Source: Vanilla planifolia (lineage: Eukaryota > Streptophyta > Magnoliopsida > Asparagales > Orchidaceae). From it: a stretch of 64,000 nt of DNA. The translations under genes were made by a program, and so were the position numbers. The stretch's first letter is position 1; each line of letters begins with the position of its first letter. The DNA lies in contig CM043875.1 in assembly GCA_023846275.1 (NCBI GenBank), positions 4,647,569 to 4,711,568 on the forward strand. Direction: 5' to 3'. Shown one piece after another: positions 62,107 to 64,000 of this stretch. Below the pieces are notes generated by a model. That model was not told the origin of the DNA. It saw only the letters and a list, made by a program, of their open reading frames with translations, and made no database searches.

Positions 62107-64000
62107 TAGTCCATTGAGAGCTATAGGATCTCCACTTAAGATGCCTATATTACCTTTTTTGGTAGTTTGTTATTAGAGTTGAGTCATGTTTAAAGATTAA
62201 AACTCAACCAAGATTCTTGGTTAATCTATGGAAACATAGCAATGCCATACTCCTAGTCTTGGAATGGCTAGTTGGGAATGATGCTACATCTTAATTGCTC
62301 TACTCGTGACTAGTCTTGCTGTGTTGGTTGTTGTCTAGTTGCAACTTTGTATTATGTTTGTGGTCTTGAGATGGTAGGGTTCATGTTCGGGCAATGTGAT
62401 CCATGGGCATGATTGTTGGGTGTATGTTGTCCTTCTAAGCAGCTCTTAAAATCAGCTCTAGTTTAGTGAATTGGGCATTTTGCATTTATAGAGATTGTTA
62501 GCTTCTTCATAGTTGGTTCCCCTTTTAAGCAGAATCAAACCAAGCTTGGATGGGTATGTGAGCCAGAATGAGCTGGCCAATGATGGTGAAGTGATGAGGG
62601 ATCAATAAGATAGTTTGTTGGGTGCCATGTGGAAGATGTTGTTCTGACATCTTGTTTTTGTTACTAAGCAAAGAGGTTCCTTGGAGGCAATGTGATTTGC
62701 CTAAACATAAGTTGATAAAATTTATAACATTTTGTTTAACGAAGATAATTTCACCACTATGGTAGAGGTTCTAAGGATTAGTGATAGGTTTATGTAGTAG
62801 ATTTTATCCAATTTACTTTTAGAATTTACAAAAATTCCTTGTGTAAATGTCAAACTTGCTACATGTTTTGTAAAAAGTAATGGTAAGTTTTGGTCTTTAG
62901 TGTGATGGAGAGTTGTACTTGCCAAATGACTTTTGTGTGATGCTTGATGACGGCATATATATTGTGTCTTACTAAATGAATATTAGGTTATGACCGTCTT
63001 TCATGAAAGAAATTGTCATGATGTTTGGAAGAATTATTAGGTCAGCATAATGCTTGGAGGGGCATGAGGGGAAGGCCAAGAAGAGTGCATAGGGTGCAGG
63101 GGGGTTGGGGAAATGTGAAGGGGTGTTAGGAAAGAAGAAAAAAGGGCTAGGGTAGGGGGAGGCAAGGAGGAAGAGAGCTATCGATTTAAAGACGGCTAAT
63201 ATGAGGTTGATGGCAATGCTTAGGAAGTCTAGCGCTAGGTATTACTTAACTTTGATGACGTGTTAATGAGTGCTTTTGTGGTTTTGTTTAAGGTTTCTCA
63301 TTTATTGTTGATCAAATATGTGCTTAGTACTTAACCATTTTATCAAGAATGGTGTAATCAACTCATGGCCTTCATGGAATAGATCCAATATGTCTGTATG
63401 TTGAAGGTTTCAAGGCAAATTCTTGAGTGTCGTGTGATGCTAGAGAGAAATATGATGTTCTCCTTTAGTTTGAGGAGTTACTATTTACCATGTGGATTGT
63501 GTGATTGCCACATGGCAGTTGAAGATTGCTTGAAGCTTTGGATCAACATCTTTTGCTTTGAGAGACTTCCTAAGGACTCTTGGACATTGCTTAATCGCCA
63601 TGAAGTATTGATATAGCTTTTGCTTGGCTTCCTCTGATCGTTGGTTATAACTAGTTTTGCCATGTTAACAAGTAAAATTTCATTCTATGCAACTATAAAA
63701 TGTGGAATGTACTAACAAGTGGGGAAATGAAGCCTTTAGACTATCATTAACTTGATTATATATAAAAAATACTTTAGGGTGCAAAATTGAGGGCTTTGAG
63801 TGGATTTTGAGTATAGCTTGGAGATAGAGATTCTATTGTTGTTCCTCTTTTCTTGACAAAGTTTGATTGATCAACCTATACGCATTTCCTCTTTGTAATT
63901 CTTCTCTACATTCTTTCATAATTTTCCTATTTGAAAGAAGTAAGCCTTTACCTTTTTTCCTTAATCACATAATTAGGTGGTTATAAGAAGTTTTTTTTTC
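62107..64000. other. Unassigned region to the right edge
   Basis: Moderately AT-rich, no exon or transposon domain recognised. A purine- and G-rich tract at 63.05-63.18 kb stands out. The frames at 63398-63616 (plus) and 63481-63663 (minus) overlap each other and cannot be identified. Confidence 0.35.
63092..63123 (+). other. Possible G-quadruplex sequence
   Basis: Four G-runs (3, 6, 4 and 4 G) are separated by loops of 4, 2 and 9 bases within a purine-rich tract. One loop exceeds the usual limit of 7, so the call is weak. Confidence 0.4.

Overview
This window looks like nuclear DNA of a flowering plant. It is very AT-rich. It carries four protein genes of plant families, with spliceosomal introns and a chloroplast transit peptide, embedded in decayed LTR retrotransposons, microsatellites and minisatellites. 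I cannot name the species.

Layout. 1-6.0 kb: a decayed Copia-type 5' end (LTR end, primer-binding-site-like block, Gag with zinc knuckle), then LTR-like AT-rich debris. 6.25-13.63 kb (+): a chloroplast two-RRM ribonucleoprotein like Arabidopsis CP33B, four exons, with a probable GC-AG first intron and a 6.3 kb second intron full of repeats. 14.70-15.33 kb (+): a single-exon RING-H2 ubiquitin ligase of the ATL51/ATL52 type. 15.3-29.0 kb: repeat-derived DNA with microsatellites, a 116-bp triplication and an inverted copy of a repeat that also sits in the CP33B intron. 29.05-33.20 kb (-): a subgroup Ia bHLH transcription factor (bHLH94/96-like), three exons, the last one 3.1 kb from the second. 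33.2-34.1 kb: its GC-richer upstream region. 34.1-50.1 kb: retrotransposon-derived DNA with an old Ty3 (Tekay-like) gag-to-RT relic, a well-preserved 3.2 kb solo LTR with a perfect 5-bp target duplication, and a Ty3 integrase relic. 50.38-53.29 kb (+): the first two coding exons of an AMMECR1-family gene; later exons were not found. 53.3-64 kb: minisatellites and an old Copia relic on the minus strand.

The four genes show no sign of being functionally linked. They are ordinary plant housekeeping or regulatory loci separated by repeats. I found no operon-like cluster, CRISPR array, tRNA or rRNA gene, and nothing that I can defend as a new biological system. The most informative observations are the gene models themselves (distant or unusually spliced exons), the clean solo LTR, and several unrelated degenerate short-period arrays inside LTR-like sequence. 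Homology statements rest on remembered family sequences, not on searches.
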